Source: CALHVX01 sp038757945
GTDB lineage: Bacteria; Pseudomonadota; Gammaproteobacteria; Pseudomonadales; Azotimanducaceae
Length of the DNA stretch: 12,717 nt
NCBI GenBank assembly: GCA_038757945.1
Contig: JBCDGJ010000145.1
Coordinates: forward strand, 1-12,717
Direction of reading: 5' to 3'
Shown here: in pieces, positions 6,230 through 12,608 of the stretch
Layout of the letters: every line of letters starts with the position of its first letter
Numbering within the stretch: the stretch's first letter is position 1
Program-made: the position numbers and the translations under genes
Notes under the pieces: generated by a model
What the model saw: the letters and a program-made list of their open reading frames with translations, nothing else
What the model was told of the DNA's origin: nothing
Database searches by the model: none

Positions 6230-6264
6230 TGGAGGCGCAAGTGAGCGGGCAAAGGGAGATGACG

Positions 6265-7020
6265 ATGCGTCATGGGTTGGTACTGGCTGTGCTGCTGGTT
6301 GGTCTCGGTTTCATGGCTTCAGTAGCCCGGGCTGCCAGCGCTGAGATTGCCTGGCCGATGGAAGCGTTCAAAGGCGATCTCGAGAACAAGCCTTCGCTGC
6401 AGAACGGCTTTAAGCATTTCGTCCACTACTGCCTGGGCTGTCACTCGCTGAAGTTCCAGCGGTACGAGCGCACGGCGGATGACCTCGGTATTCCGCACGA
6501 TGTGGCCATGGAGGACCTTGTGTTCACCGATCAGAAGATCGGGGATCTCATCACCACGTCGATGGATCCTGAGCTTGCGAAGAACTGGTTCGGGGCCGCG
6601 CCGCCGGATTTGACGATGGTCGCGCGCGTCCGTGGCACCGAGTGGATTTACAACTATCTCAAGACTTTTTACGTGGACGACTCGCGGCCGCTGGGCGTGA
6701 ACAACAAGGTCTATCCGAACGTCGGTATGCCCCACGCGCTGGCTGAGCTCCAGGGCGTGCAGCGCGAAGCCTGCGGCGCGGAGCCGGCCGGGGACGAAGC
6801 GCACAGTTGTGAGAAGCTTGCGGTCGATGAGGGGACTGGCCTGTACACCGCAGAGGAATACGATCAAGCCATTTACGATATCACCAACTTCCTTTACTAC
6901 GTCGGTGATCCCAGCCGCCTGGAGCGACAGCGAACGGGCGTTTTCGTGTTATTGTTCCTCGTGATTCTCGGGTGCTTTACCTACCTCCTGAACCGGGAGT
7001 TCTGGAAGGGCATTCACTGA
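6265..7020 (+). CDS. petC: Ubiquinol-cytochrome c reductase, cytochrome c1
   Basis: 251 residues from the chosen start. A Sec signal peptide (1-23) ends in ASVARA before ASAEI. The single heme site is CLGCH (Cys56, Cys59, His60), and Met155 in NVGMPHAL is the likely axial ligand. Cys170 and Cys182 bracket an acidic insert and may form a disulfide. A C-terminal helix at about 224-242 anchors the protein, followed by the basic NREFWKG tail. It carries electrons from the Rieske protein to a soluble or membrane cytochrome c. Three in-frame ATGs compete: 6229 overlaps the petB stop, 6259 abuts the ribosome site, and 6265 has AGGGAG (6253-6258) at 6-nt spacing and gives a compact signal peptide, so it is preferred. 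Starting at 6229 would add 12 residues. Confidence 0.95.
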   Translation: MRHGLVLAVLLVGLGFMASVARAASAEIAWPMEAFKGDLENKPSLQNGFKHFVHYCLGCHSLKFQRYERTADDLGIPHDVAMEDLVFTDQKIGDLITTSMDPELAKNWFGAAPPDLTMVARVRGTEWIYNYLKTFYVDDSRPLGVNNKVYPNVGMPHALAELQGVQREACGAEPAGDEAHSCEKLAVDEGTGLYTAEEYDQAIYDITNFLYYVGDPSRLERQRTGVFVLLFLVILGCFTYLLNREFWKGIH

Positions 7021-7032
7021 GCGTCGTAGACG

Positions 7033-7059
7033 GCGGCGTGTTCGTTCCGAACGCGCCGC
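7033..7059 (+). terminator. Hairpin after petC, likely end of the petABC transcript
   Basis: GCGGCGTGTTCG (7033-7044) pairs with CGAACGCGCCGC (7048-7059) through 12 pairs including one G-T wobble, with a TTC loop. It begins 12 nt after the petC stop. Only a short GTGTTT follows, so termination may be weak or the stem may protect the mRNA 3' end. Confidence 0.5.
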
Positions 7060-7328
7060 GACGTGTTTCCGGGTGCAGGATTTACTGCTACCGGCTCAGC
7101 GGGGGTAGTCGTCGGGCTGTTCCTTGCGAGCACGGTACGCGGCAATCCGGCTGGGGGTGGATCCTCCGAACTCAGCGTTGATCAGCGGGACAGTGATCGC
7201 GATCGCTGCGTGCTTTGCGCGCGCGAACTTGCGATGGTTCCGTTGAGCTGCGTCGAAGGAGCTGACAGGCCGGCACTCTGAAACCGAGCCGGAGACCAGC
7301 CCACGGCAACGAACGTGGGTGGCTCTGA
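7060..7328. other. Non-coding stretch between the petC hairpin and the sspA leader
   Basis: No open frame here resembles a protein; the short frames match nothing known. It should contain the sspA promoter, but no -35/-10 pair is convincing. A GCGATCGC palindrome occurs near 7197-7206. An imperfect CCGG/CTC..GAG/CCGG stem can be drawn near 7269-7292. Confidence 0.4.
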
Positions 7329-7358
7329 AAAAGAGAAAGCCCGGGCAAAGACCCGGGC
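7328..7358 (-). terminator. Intrinsic terminator-like structure on the minus strand before sspA
   Basis: On the minus strand the 7-bp GC stem (GCCCGGG / CCCGGGC) is followed at once by a pyrimidine run ending in five T's (TTTCTCTTTTT). This is the form of a rho-independent terminator. No minus-strand gene lies upstream of it; it would end transcription coming antisense from sspA. Confidence 0.45.
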
Positions 7359-7371
7359 CAAAGAGAAAGCC
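7330..7371. repeat. Direct repeat AAAGAGAAAGCC flanking a perfect hairpin before sspA
   Basis: The 12-bp AAAGAGAAAGCC occurs at 7330-7341 and 7360-7371, a 30-bp period. Between and partly overlapping the copies, GCCCGGG (7339-7345) and CCCGGGC (7352-7358) form a perfect 7-bp stem with a 6-nt loop. The second copy ends one base before the sspA ATG, so the element sits in the leader or, if translation starts at GTG 7319, encodes a basic N-terminal extension. Confidence 0.7.
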
Positions 7372-7372
7372 A

Positions 7373-7978
7373 ATGACACTGTATTCAGACGCCCGCGACC
7401 ACTACTCGCATCGGGTCCGGATGGTACTCGCCGAGAAAGGTGTAACGATCGACATCATCGACGTCGATCCGGCCAACAAGCCCGAAGATCTCGCGGAACT
7501 CAACCCATACAACACGCTTCCGACACTGCTCGACCGGGATCTCGTGCTCTACGAATCCACAGTGATCATGGAGTACCTCGACGAGCGTTTCCCGCACCCG
7601 CCTCTGCTCCCTGTTTACCCGGTCCAGCGCGCGCTGTCCCGGCTCTGGATCACCCGGGTAGAAAAAGAGTGGAGCCAGAAGCTCGATATACTGATGGCCG
7701 GGAAAGGACGCGAAACCGTCATCTCCAAGGCCCGTAAGGAGCTACGCGAAAGCATCATCAGCATCGCCCCGATCTTCGCAGAGAAGCCCTTCTTCATGAA
7801 CGAGGAGTTCACCCTCGTCGACTGCTGCGTAGTACCGATCCTCTGGCGGCTCGAAGAAGTCGACATCGCGCTGCCGGAGCGCAGCACACGGCCGTTGCAG
7901 CAATACATGCAGCGCATGTTCGAGCGGGAGTCGTTTCGTGCCAGCCTCACCGAGGCGGAGCTGGAGATGCGCGCATGA
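7373..7978 (+). CDS. sspA: Stringent starvation protein A, GST-fold RNA polymerase-associated regulator
   Basis: 201 residues with a glutathione-S-transferase fold. An N-terminal thioredoxin-like half (MTLYSDARDHYSHRVRMVLA, then NTLPTLLD and YESTVIMEYLDERF) precedes the helical half. The surface motif PHPPL (74-78), needed in E. coli for SspA action on RNA polymerase, is intact, and the C-terminal SLTEAELEMR block matches. The thiol residue used by true GSTs is not evident, as expected for SspA. In E. coli, SspA associates with RNA polymerase, aids phage P1 late transcription and promotes acid and starvation survival. The ATG at 7373 has only a weak GAG at 7363-7365. A GTG at 7319 would add an 18-residue basic extension (MALKKRKPGQ...), faintly like the E. 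coli N-terminus, so the start is uncertain. The TGA overlaps the sspB ATG (ATGA). Confidence 0.95.
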   Translation: MTLYSDARDHYSHRVRMVLAEKGVTIDIIDVDPANKPEDLAELNPYNTLPTLLDRDLVLYESTVIMEYLDERFPHPPLLPVYPVQRALSRLWITRVEKEWSQKLDILMAGKGRETVISKARKELRESIISIAPIFAEKPFFMNEEFTLVDCCVVPILWRLEEVDIALPERSTRPLQQYMQRMFERESFRASLTEAELEMRA

Positions 7979-8502
7979 CACCAAGACAGCCTTATCTGAT
8001 CCGCGCGCTCTACGATTGGATTCTCGACAACGATGCGACGCCTTACATTCTCGTGCGTGTCGACGATCGCACCTCGGTTCCTGCGGACTTTGTTCGCGAC
8101 GGGCAGATCGTGCTCAACATCTCGCCCACCGCCGTTCGCGACCTGGCCATCGACGATGACTGGCTTGGGTTCGATGGCCGCTTCAGCGGCCGCAGCTTCT
8201 CTGTGCTGGTACCGGTTAACTGCGTCTGCGCGATCTACGCGCGCGAGACCGGTGAGGGCATGATCTTCGACGGTGAGCTGAAGGATGGTGGCCGCCGCTC
8301 AGAGCCAGCCCCGGACCAGGCACCCTCCGCAGCTCTGGTGGCTGATGCGGAACAGCTAGGACGCTCCGATGTTGACGGCAGTCGCGGTGAAACCAGTCGC
8401 GGTGAAACCAGTCGCGGTGAGCCCCGTCGCTCCGATAGCGGCGCCGACACCGGGGAGGGCGGTAACGGCAAGAAAGGCCCTCATCTCAGGGTCGTAAAGT
8501 AG
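7975..8502 (+). CDS. sspB: SspB, ClpXP adaptor for ssrA-tagged proteins
   Basis: 175 residues (E. coli has 165). The folded peptide-binding domain covers about 1-103, with PYLIRALYDWILDND, TPYILVRVD, VLNISPTAVRDL, FSGRSFSVLVPV and AIYARETGEGMIF. A long disordered linker (about 104-168) ends in HLRVVK, the ClpX-docking tail nearly identical to the E. coli LRVVK terminus. SspB tethers ssrA-tagged substrates, and in E. coli the N-terminal RseA fragment left after DegS and RseP cleavage, to ClpX. The linker contains a 15-nt tandem repeat giving SRGET-SRGET-SRGEP (136-150). The start overlaps the sspA stop by 4 nt. The 3' end overlaps the convergent dolP-like gene by 17 nt. Confidence 0.96.
   Translation: MTPRQPYLIRALYDWILDNDATPYILVRVDDRTSVPADFVRDGQIVLNISPTAVRDLAIDDDWLGFDGRFSGRSFSVLVPVNCVCAIYARETGEGMIFDGELKDGGRRSEPAPDQAPSAALVADAEQLGRSDVDGSRGETSRGETSRGEPRRSDSGADTGEGGNGKKGPHLRVVK
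8380..8424 (+). repeat. Three 15-bp tandem repeats in the sspB linker
   Basis: The unit AGTCGCGGTGAAACC occurs at 8380-8394 and 8395-8409, with a third copy differing near its end at 8410-8424 and a decayed fourth after it. The frame is preserved, giving repeated SRGET. The near-identity of the copies suggests recent slippage expansion. Confidence 0.9.
8476..8493 (-). terminator. Weak hairpin at the sspB/dolP convergent overlap
   Basis: GGCCCT (8476-8481) pairs with AGGGTC (8488-8493), six pairs with one wobble and a 6-nt loop. On the minus strand TTTCTT follows the stem. It spans the dolP-like stop codon and could help end that transcript; the evidence is thin. Confidence 0.25.
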
Positions 8503-9151
8503 CGCTCGACGTCACCTGCGCCAGGGGCTGTGCGGTTGCTGGCCCATCGGCGTCCAGGTAGTCGAACACCTTGACCACTCGCTGCACGCCAAAAACGCGA
8601 CGGGTCCTGTCGACGGCAGCGTCCGCCTGAGCGCGAGTCACGCGTCCGAGCAGATAGACGTTCCCGGCTTCGGTAACCACCCGCAGGGCTTCGATCCGGG
8701 TATCTTCCGCAGCCAGCAGCGCTGAGCGTACTTTGGTTCCGAGCCAGCGGTCATTCGCCCGCGCCAGGTACGACGTGACGCCACCCAGCGTCAGTTCGTT
8801 GTGTACCCGTCTCACCCCGGTGACGTCCTGTGCCTTGCTGCCCGCCAGCTCGCGATCGGTTGCGTTGCGAACCTGGCCCAGCAGCAGTACCAGCCCATCG
8901 TTGACCTTGACGCTGAGGTGCGCGCTGCGCAGCCCGTCGCTGCTGCTGCGCAGTGCGCGTGTCACGCGGCTCTCGAGCCGTTCATCAGCCCAGAGCTGTC
9001 CTGCCGAGCGCACGTTCGGATCTGCGGAAAACAGGGCGCAACCGCTCAGGAGCAGCAGCAGCGCCATGGTTACCCGGCGCAGGGGTCTGCGTGGCCACTG
9101 ATTGAGAAGTGCCGGGTCTGTGGTATCGGTCTCAGTCGAACTGGAAAGCAT
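8486..9151 (-). CDS. dolP: DolP (YraP)-type outer-membrane lipoprotein with two BON domains
   Basis: 221 residues from the chosen start; E. coli DolP has 191. A lipoprotein signal ends in LLSGC (lipidated Cys38), followed by ALFSADPNVRS. BON domain 1 covers about 57-124, with KVNDGLVLLLGQVRNATD. BON domain 2 covers about 134-199, with NDRWLGTKVRSALL, VVTEAGNVYLLGRVT and FGVQRVVKVFDYL, closely parallel to E. coli DolP. DolP sits in the outer-membrane inner leaflet, binds anionic phospholipid, localises to the division site and supports BamA function. Start choice: ATG 9067 gives a signal with no basic n-region. ATG 9151 includes RRPLRR before the hydrophobic core, has GGA about 8 nt upstream and overlaps the yraN end by 20 nt, so it is preferred with caution. 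In E. coli and pseudomonads diaA lies between yraN and dolP; it is absent here. Confidence 0.9.
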   Translation of the reverse strand: MLSSSTETDTTDPALLNQWPRRPLRRVTMALLLLLSGCALFSADPNVRSAGQLWADERLESRVTRALRSSSDGLRSAHLSVKVNDGLVLLLGQVRNATDRELAGSKAQDVTGVRRVHNELTLGGVTSYLARANDRWLGTKVRSALLAAEDTRIEALRVVTEAGNVYLLGRVTRAQADAAVDRTRRVFGVQRVVKVFDYLDADGPATAQPLAQVTSSATLRP

Positions 9152-9506
9152 CCCTGATCCATTCGAAGTGACAGTGGTGCGGCGGCTCACCGCGCACGGC
9201 GATAACATCGAACCGTATTGGTGTCTGGAGCGCAACTCCCCGCGCGGCAACAAATCGACGCGCTGCCCGGTACAGGCGGCGCTGCTTGCGCGCATCCACG
9301 CTGCCGAGTGCACCGCCGAAACGCTCGCTGCTACGCAACCGAACCTCGATGAATACGAGGATATCGCGGTCCAGAAACACGAGGTCGATCTCGCCGGCGC
9401 GGCAGCGAAAGTTGCGCTCCAGCAGGGTCAGGCCGGCAGCGCTCAAATGCAGCGCGGCTGCCTGCTCGGCGAGTTGCCCGGCCGGGTTCCGGGTGCCGTT
9501 TGGCAC
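9132..9506 (-). CDS. yraN: YraN/UPF0102 family nuclease-like protein, GTG start
   Basis: 124 residues (E. coli YraN has 131). The family signature is present: GQLAEQAAALHLSAAGLTLL, ERNFRCRAGEIDLV (Glu39, Asp41) and FIEVRLRS (Glu54), the PD-(D/E)xK-like core, then GSVDARKQRRLYRAA. Biochemical function is not established; a Holliday-junction-resolvase-like fold is the usual inference. The frame stays open to 9632, but the extra residues overlap lpoA and do not look like the family. A GTG at 9506 overlaps the lpoA TAG by one base (TAGTG), gives the right length and implies translational coupling. It sits between lpoA and dolP in one minus-strand operon. Confidence 0.93.
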   Translation of the reverse strand: MPNGTRNPAGQLAEQAAALHLSAAGLTLLERNFRCRAGEIDLVFLDRDILVFIEVRLRSSERFGGALGSVDARKQRRLYRAARRFVAARGVALQTPIRFDVIAVRGEPPHHCHFEWIRDAFQFD

Positions 9507-11734
9507 TACTGCCCGGAAGCGCTGCTGCCGCTGATCGTGTTCGTGGCGCGCGTTGCGGCAGGCTCTTCTACCCCCCGTTCCGCCCGCACGACCGGTGCTG
9601 GACGGGCACGCCCCTGGTTCAGCACGGCCCACCCGAGCTCGCGCTGCAACCGGCGGCCGTCTGCCGCCAACGTCAGCGCCCCGGTCGCGCCATCGAAGGC
9701 GAACGCGGGTTGCTGCTGCAGCAGCGGCAGGTGCTGTGCCAGCCGCGCTGCATCGGCGCCTAGCGTATACAGGCCGGAGAGCGGGCTGGCGGGCAATCCG
9801 AACGCCTCGTTGAAGCGGCGCGACGGTTCTTCAGTCGTAAGCAACCCGGGCAATTCGGTGAGCTGGATGCCGCTGAGCCCCGGTTGATCTTCAATGTCGC
9901 GGCTGCGCAACAGCTGGCTGGTGCTGAACACCGGCACGCGCTCGGCGAAGTGAAACCGCAGCGCCGGCCGCAGTACTTCTGCTTCTACCGGAGACACCAG
10001 CGCAACGATCGCATCCAGGTCCTGACGCGCACGGGGAATGAACTCGATGTGTTGGCCGATGGTGCGGCGCAGTTGCTGCGCGCGTCGGTGGCTGTCGTCA
10101 ATGAGCATGCCGTCGCCGATGGACTCGGTTACGGTTTTGACGGACTCGAACTGAGCGGTGCGAAGGTAGCCGCTCCATTCGGCGGCAATGGCGGTAGCTG
10201 CGCGCTGTGCCCAGCTTGCGGTGCCGTGGATGACGAGCAGGCGCTCGATGCCGCTGCGCTCGAGCTGGGCGATCAGCGTTCGCGCTTCGTCTTCAATCGC
10301 GATGCCGAGCTGGAACGGGACCTCGCCCACCGCAGCGGTAAACGGGCTGTCGGCCGCGGGGTCGGCAGCCTCAGGTGCTGCGCTTGGCGGTTCCGATTCC
10401 GGGTCGACGGCGCCTGGCTGCGGCGCGCTGGGATCAAGGTAGTTGAGTGCCAGGATTGGTCGATCCGGCCGCAGCCTGGCGATCTCGCTGACGCGATCCT
10501 TGGTGACCGGACCAATGATGACATCGGCACTGCCTGCCGCTGTTTCCAGGACCTGCGGCAGCGGCGCTGCGCTGACATCGTAGAAGCGCGCGACCAGTGG
10601 CAGATCGGCCTCGAGCTGGGTGGCAATGAAGCCATCACGGATCGCGTTGCCTGCCGCGGACAGCGGTCCCGAGAGCGGGAGCAGCAGCGCAACTTCGAGC
10701 GGTGGCTCGACGATGGCGGGCCGCGCCAGTGCCTGTAGCGCGCGCGGCCAGGGAAACGCGCCCGGGTGACCGCCGTGCTGGCGTTGCCAGCGCTGCAGGG
10801 TGCTCCGGCGTGCCTCCAGCGTCGGTGCGGCGGCCACTGCCAGCCGCAGGTCCCACCAACCCCGCTGCCGTGGTTCCGCCGCGGCAGCGGCCGTCAGCGC
10901 GGCAGAGCGTTGGGTCCGGTTCAGTGCCCGCCACAGGTGGTCGTGCAGGGTCTGCCGGGCATCCGTTTCGACAATTGCTGCGGCGAGCGGCGCGGATTGC
11001 GGTGGGCTGGGCTGGGCGGTGGACGGCGGAATGAGGGGCACCTGCTGTGCTGGGCCCGGTGCGGTGCCCGGTTGTTGCGCCCCGTCCATCGGCGACTGCG
11101 GGACGGGGTTGCGCGCGCTACCGGCGAAGTCCGCTCCGATGGCATCGGGCAGCGCGCCGGCGGCCTGCTGTTCGGCAAACCAGGGTGACCGGCGATAGCG
11201 CTCCGCATCCTCGACCTGCGCCAGGGCGCTGGCGGTTGCTGCCCAGTCCGCTGCGGCTTCGCCGATCGCGGCTGCCAGCAGCCAGTAGTCATCGACGGCC
11301 GCAGCCCGCGCGCGTCCTGCCTCCGAGCGGCGGATTCTGGCCGTCCGCCGCGGCGCGGGTGCGCTCCCGAGCCATTGCCGCGCAATGTCGACATCGCCCT
11401 CGCTGAGGTGCCAGGCGGCACGGAGCCGGGCGTAACGTTCGCTGAGCGCAGCCCGGCCCGGCGGTAGTTCGACGGTCGCGAGCACTGCGCCGAGCGCATC
11501 GAAACGCTGTTCCAGCAGGTATGCTTGAGCGGCGTTCAGGTACAGCCCGGCAGCCCTGCTGCCGGTGGCCAGCGCCGCTTCCGCCAGCCATTCATCGCCG
11601 CTGGTTTCGGTTCCCAGCAGACTGCCCTCGAGGTCGCCGGTGCCCTGGGGGGTTGTTCGTGGGCCGGTTGAGCCACAGGCGCCGAGACAGAGCGCCAGCA
11701 GGGGCAGCAGAACTGCCAGCAGGAGGTTACGCAT
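9506..11734 (-). CDS. lpoA: LpoA, outer-membrane lipoprotein activator of PBP1A
   Basis: 742 residues, longer than E. coli LpoA (678). A lipoprotein signal (1-19) ends in CLGAC, with Cys20 lipidated. The N-terminal half, about 50-340, is Ala-rich helical repeat sequence of TPR type, including LYLNAAQAYLLEQRF. The C-terminal half from about 346 is a type-I periplasmic-binding-protein-like fold: VALLLPLSGPLSAAGNAIRD (348-367), VIIGPV (405-410), PILALNYLDP, GIAIEDEAR, and a late PLSGLYTLGADAARL. LpoA spans the periplasm to stimulate PBP1A transpeptidation. Two low-complexity Pro/Ala inserts are present, about 206-250 and 434-466, the second inside the binding-protein fold. The ATG at 11734 overlaps the rsmI ATG on the other strand; GGAA lies 5 nt upstream. 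An alternative ATG at 11758 would add 8 residues and extend further into rsmI. Confidence 0.94.
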   Translation of the reverse strand: MRNLLLAVLLPLLALCLGACGSTGPRTTPQGTGDLEGSLLGTETSGDEWLAEAALATGSRAAGLYLNAAQAYLLEQRFDALGAVLATVELPPGRAALSERYARLRAAWHLSEGDVDIARQWLGSAPAPRRTARIRRSEAGRARAAAVDDYWLLAAAIGEAAADWAATASALAQVEDAERYRRSPWFAEQQAAGALPDAIGADFAGSARNPVPQSPMDGAQQPGTAPGPAQQVPLIPPSTAQPSPPQSAPLAAAIVETDARQTLHDHLWRALNRTQRSAALTAAAAAEPRQRGWWDLRLAVAAAPTLEARRSTLQRWQRQHGGHPGAFPWPRALQALARPAIVEPPLEVALLLPLSGPLSAAGNAIRDGFIATQLEADLPLVARFYDVSAAPLPQVLETAAGSADVIIGPVTKDRVSEIARLRPDRPILALNYLDPSAPQPGAVDPESEPPSAAPEAADPAADSPFTAAVGEVPFQLGIAIEDEARTLIAQLERSGIERLLVIHGTASWAQRAATAIAAEWSGYLRTAQFESVKTVTESIGDGMLIDDSHRRAQQLRRTIGQHIEFIPRARQDLDAIVALVSPVEAEVLRPALRFHFAERVPVFSTSQLLRSRDIEDQPGLSGIQLTELPGLLTTEEPSRRFNEAFGLPASPLSGLYTLGADAARLAQHLPLLQQQPAFAFDGATGALTLAADGRRLQRELGWAVLNQGRARPAPVVRAERGVEEPAATRATNTISGSSASGQ
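11721..11726 (+). promoter_or_regulatory. Strong rsmI ribosome binding site inside lpoA
   Basis: A perfect AGGAGG lies 6 nt before the rsmI ATG at 11733 and fixes that start. On the other strand these bases encode part of the LpoA signal peptide, so the sequence carries two constraints at once. Confidence 0.85.
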
Positions 11735-12608
11735 GGAAAATTCCGGAACGCTGTTCATCGTTGCTACCCCGATTGGAAACGTTGCCGACCTGTCGCGTCG
11801 AGCAGAGGAAGTCCTTGCCGGAGTGCAGTTAATCGCCTGCGAGGATACCAGACGCACCGGTAACCTGTTGCAGCTCGCGGGCGCCGCGGTCGGTGCGGAG
11901 CAGGCATCCCCGCGGCCTCGTCTGCTTGCTTGTCACGAACACAACGAAGAGGAAGTTGCCGAATATCTGCTGGCACAGCTGGCCGCCGGCGTCGATATTG
12001 CGCTGGTGTCTGATGCCGGTACGCCGCTGGTGTCCGACCCTGGCTTTCGGCTGGTCCGACAGGCGCACGCGCGGGGAATCCGGGTGCGGCCAGTGCCAGG
12101 GGCCAGCGCCGTGCAGGCGCTGCTCAGCGTCTGTCCGCTGCCGGCGGAGCGATTTCACTTCGAGGGCTTTCTGCCGGCCCGCGCCGGCAAGCGCCGCAGC
12201 CGGCTCGAGCAGTTGCTTGCAGGCAACGATCTGGCAGTGCTGTTTGAAGCGCCGCACCGAATCATCGAGACGTTGGACGAGGTTGCCGACCTGGCACCGG
12301 AACGGCGCGTGTTTCTGGGTCGTGAGATCACGAAGAAGTATGAGTGCTTCTATCACGGCACTGCCGCCGAGGTGGCGGCTGAGCTCACCGAAACCGATGC
12401 GGTGCGCGGCGAGTTCGCTTTGTGCGTCGAAGGCGGCGCTGGAGCGGCTGGCGGCGGCTTTGACGAAGCCCGCCTGCGCCGGGCCCTGGCGACGCTCGGC
12501 GATCTGGTTGGGCCCTCGAAGGCTGCCAAAGTGCTCGCGCAGCTGACCGGCCGCACGCGCTCGGAGCTCTACGCGCTGGTGGCGAAGGGCACTGACGGGA
12601 CGGCATAG
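11733..12608 (+). CDS. rsmI: 16S rRNA (cytidine1402-2'-O)-methyltransferase RsmI
   Basis: 291 residues (E. coli has 286). It is a tetrapyrrole-methylase-fold SAM enzyme. Motifs in order: LFIVATPIGN (7-16), CEDTR (36-40), SDAGTPLVSDPG (93-104), VPGASAVQALLS (121-132), FEGFLPAR (143-150), FEAPHR (171-176) and GREITKKYE (196-204), followed by GEF and a C-terminal helical domain. RsmI adds the 2'-O-methyl group on C1402 of 16S rRNA, which with RsmH's N4-methylation gives m4Cm in the P site. The frame is open upstream to 11565, but AGGAGG at 11721-11726 and family alignment choose 11733. It is divergent from lpoA with no intergenic space. In pseudomonads, rnpB and the mraZ division cluster come next. 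Confidence 0.97.
   Translation: MENSGTLFIVATPIGNVADLSRRAEEVLAGVQLIACEDTRRTGNLLQLAGAAVGAEQASPRPRLLACHEHNEEEVAEYLLAQLAAGVDIALVSDAGTPLVSDPGFRLVRQAHARGIRVRPVPGASAVQALLSVCPLPAERFHFEGFLPARAGKRRSRLEQLLAGNDLAVLFEAPHRIIETLDEVADLAPERRVFLGREITKKYECFYHGTAAEVAAELTETDAVRGEFALCVEGGAGAAGGGFDEARLRRALATLGDLVGPSKAAKVLAQLTGRTRSELYALVAKGTDGTA

Noticed and set aside
9506..9632. Longer yraN from the ATG at 9632
   Set aside because: The added residues lie inside lpoA and do not match the family; the GTG at 9506 in TAGTG gives the expected length.
11565..11732. Longer rsmI from 11565
   Set aside because: The extension is antisense to lpoA, low-complexity, and lies upstream of the perfect AGGAGG that serves the ATG at 11733.
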